Assembly: GCA_017861095.1 (NCBI GenBank)
Contig: JAGFXI010000131.1
Location: 1 to 5,898 of the forward strand
From: Deltaproteobacteria bacterium
Lineage (GTDB): Bacteria > Desulfobacterota > Syntrophobacteria > BM002
Direction of reading: 5' to 3'
DNA: 5,898 nt
Shown: positions 4,489 through 5,898 of the stretch, one piece after another
Layout: the number at the start of each line of letters is the position of its first letter
Numbering within the stretch: position 1 is the first letter of the stretch
The notes under the pieces: model-generated
What the model was told of the DNA's origin: nothing
Databases searched by the model: none
Seen by the model: only the letters and a program-made list of their open reading frames with translations
Program-made: the position numbers and the translations under genes

Positions 4489-5886
4489 TCAGACGAAGAT
4501 CTTCCCCGGATTGAGGATCAAGTTCGGATCGAAGACAAGCTTGATTGCCCGCTGGAGCCGGATGCTCTCCTCCGAGAGCTCCATGGGCAGGAACTCCCTC
4601 TTGGCAAAGCCGATACCGTGCTCACCGGAGATGGTGCCTCCGAGGGAGAGCACCCGCTCGAGCACAGCGCGGACCCCCTCCATCACCTTCGGAGCCTTTT
4701 CCCGGCTCTCCGCAGTAATATTAAGATGGATGTTTCCATCACCGGCGTGGCCGAAGCAGTAGATCTTGATCCCGTAACCATCCTCCACCGCCGGGAGGCC
4801 GCTCACGAACTCCGCAATCCGGCCGATGGGAACCACCACGTCCTCGGGGATGTAGAGCGGAGAGCTATGTTCGATCCGGAGCGACACCTGCCGCCTCACC
4901 TCCCACATCTGCATCCGCTTGTTGGCATCGGGTGCGAGCACCACATCCATCGCTCCCCGTGCTAGGCAGATCTCTCCCAGTTCCTCTATCTCTCGGTCGA
5001 TCATCCCCGGGACGCCGTCGGTCTCGACCAGGAGGGAGGCACCCGCCTCCTGAATCCCCTGAAAGGGAAGCAGGTCCCCTACCAGCTTGATGCAGTGGTG
5101 ATCCATGAACTCAACAGCCGAGGGGATATGCCCGCCCACGAGAATCGAGGTCACGGCCCCCATGGCTGAGGCGAGTTCCGGGAACAGGGCAACCATGGTG
5201 GTTACCGCCGGCGGATGGGGAATGAGCTTCAAGAAAAGCTTGGTGATGACACCAAGGGTCCCCTCGGAGCCTACCAGGAGGTGGGCGAGATCATATCCCA
5301 CGACACCCTTTCGGGTCTGCACCCCTGCCCGGATCGCCTCCCCCGTGGGGAGCACCGCCTCCAGACCGAGCACGTAGTCCCTTGTGGTCCCGTACTTGAC
5401 GCAGGACGGTCCTGCGGCGTTGGTTGCGGCATTGCCCCCGATGGAGCAGGTGTCCAGACTCGCCGGGTCCGGTGGATAGAAGAGCCCTTCTTTCTGGGCC
5501 GCCTTCTTGAGTTCGAGGTTGACGACGCCCGGCTCCACCACCGCGATGAGGTTCTCCCCATCGATTGCAAGGATCCGGTTCATCCTCGCCATGGAAAGCA
5601 GGGCGCCGCCTAGGAGCGGCACCGCGGCGCCCGTGAGCCCCGTGCCGAGTCCTCTCGGAGTCACGGGGAACCGGTAGATGTTCGCGAGGCGAAGGAGAGC
5701 CTGCACCTGCTCCCGCGAGGTCGGCTCTACCGCGACCTCGGGGAGGCGGGCGTACTCGGAGGCATCTTTCCCGAAGGCCTCCCGCTTCTCCGGGTCCCAG
5801 ACCAGGGCGTCCTCTCCCACCGCCTCGCGGATGCGCTCGATGATCTCTGGAGTGATGGCTGAGTAGGATGGCATGTTACAGTTCAT
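4489..5886 (-). CDS. glcD: GlcD-type FAD-linked 2-hydroxyacid oxidoreductase (glycolate oxidase / D-lactate dehydrogenase family)
   Basis: This 465-aa flavoprotein has the two domains of the GlcD/D-lactate dehydrogenase family. The PCMH-type FAD-binding domain spans about 45-225, with TPRGLGTGLTGAAVP (76-90), PPDPASLDTCSIGGNAATNA (138-157), KYGTTRDYVLG (164-174) and LVGSEGTLGVIT (204-215). The C-terminal substrate/metal domain has PEDVVVPI (347-354), FGHAGDGNIHLN (378-389; H380 and H387) and SGEHGIGFAKR (420-430; E422, H423), ending in the usual FDPNLILNPGKIF. These His and Glu residues match the metal-binding set of the family. It probably oxidises glycolate, D-lactate or a related D-2-hydroxyacid and passes electrons to a partner Fe-S protein or quinone. 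Length is normal. The ATG at 5886 (or an in-frame ATG at 5874) is uncertain because only 12 nt upstream are visible and no strong ribosome site is seen. The Fe-S subunit GlcF and subunit GlcE are absent downstream but could lie upstream, beyond the window. Confidence 0.92.
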   Translation of the reverse strand: MNCNMPSYSAITPEIIERIREAVGEDALVWDPEKREAFGKDASEYARLPEVAVEPTSREQVQALLRLANIYRFPVTPRGLGTGLTGAAVPLLGGALLSMARMNRILAIDGENLIAVVEPGVVNLELKKAAQKEGLFYPPDPASLDTCSIGGNAATNAAGPSCVKYGTTRDYVLGLEAVLPTGEAIRAGVQTRKGVVGYDLAHLLVGSEGTLGVITKLFLKLIPHPPAVTTMVALFPELASAMGAVTSILVGGHIPSAVEFMDHHCIKLVGDLLPFQGIQEAGASLLVETDGVPGMIDREIEELGEICLARGAMDVVLAPDANKRMQMWEVRRQVSLRIEHSSPLYIPEDVVVPIGRIAEFVSGLPAVEDGYGIKIYCFGHAGDGNIHLNITAESREKAPKVMEGVRAVLERVLSLGGTISGEHGIGFAKREFLPMELSEESIRLQRAIKLVFDPNLILNPGKIFV

Positions 5887-5898
5887 GATGCTCGAAGC

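Overview
This is a GC-rich bacterial window with compact coding regions, several GTG or TTG starts and good Shine-Dalgarno sites. It also carries short dispersed repeats in the gaps between genes. No rRNA or tRNA gene, phage gene or CRISPR is visible. The gene set (DsrE2-family protein, GlcD-type flavoprotein, VUT transporter, omega-amidase) and the repeat-rich intergenic DNA would suit an environmental anaerobe or facultative bacterium such as a Desulfobacterota or related lineage. That placement is a weak inference, because no phylogenetic marker is present.

Layout. Positions 1-293 are a non-coding, initially AT-rich leader with a 9-nt repeat cluster, a 12-bp palindrome and a good candidate sigma70-type promoter. 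Two plus-strand genes follow: a class I/II PLP aminotransferase of the methionine/glutamine transaminase type (294-1478) and a YafV/NIT2-type omega-amidase (1475-2296). They overlap by 4 nt (GTGA). Next comes a roughly 300-bp non-coding element with 15-bp perfect terminal inverted repeats (2304-2604), which fills the gap between convergent genes. The rest lies on the minus strand. Read in that direction it is a GlcD-type FAD oxidoreductase (5886 to 4489), a 237-bp spacer, a DsrE2-family protein (4251 to 3805), a small unrecognised cysteine-containing protein (3746 to 3405), and a VUT/YhhQ-type queuosine-precursor transporter (3306 to 2605).

How the genes work together. The plus-strand pair forms a recognisable two-step module. 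The transaminase uses glutamine (or another amino acid) as amino donor to re-aminate an alpha-keto acid such as the methionine-salvage product 2-oxo-4-methylthiobutanoate. The omega-amidase then hydrolyses the resulting 2-oxoglutaramate to 2-oxoglutarate and ammonia, making the transamination effectively irreversible (the 'glutaminase II' pathway). The four minus-strand genes have no obvious shared pathway. The DsrE2 protein and the small Cys protein sit 58 nt apart and are probably co-transcribed. The main unfamiliar items are that small protein and the inverted-repeat-bounded element. I see no convincing evidence of a wholly new multi-gene system here.
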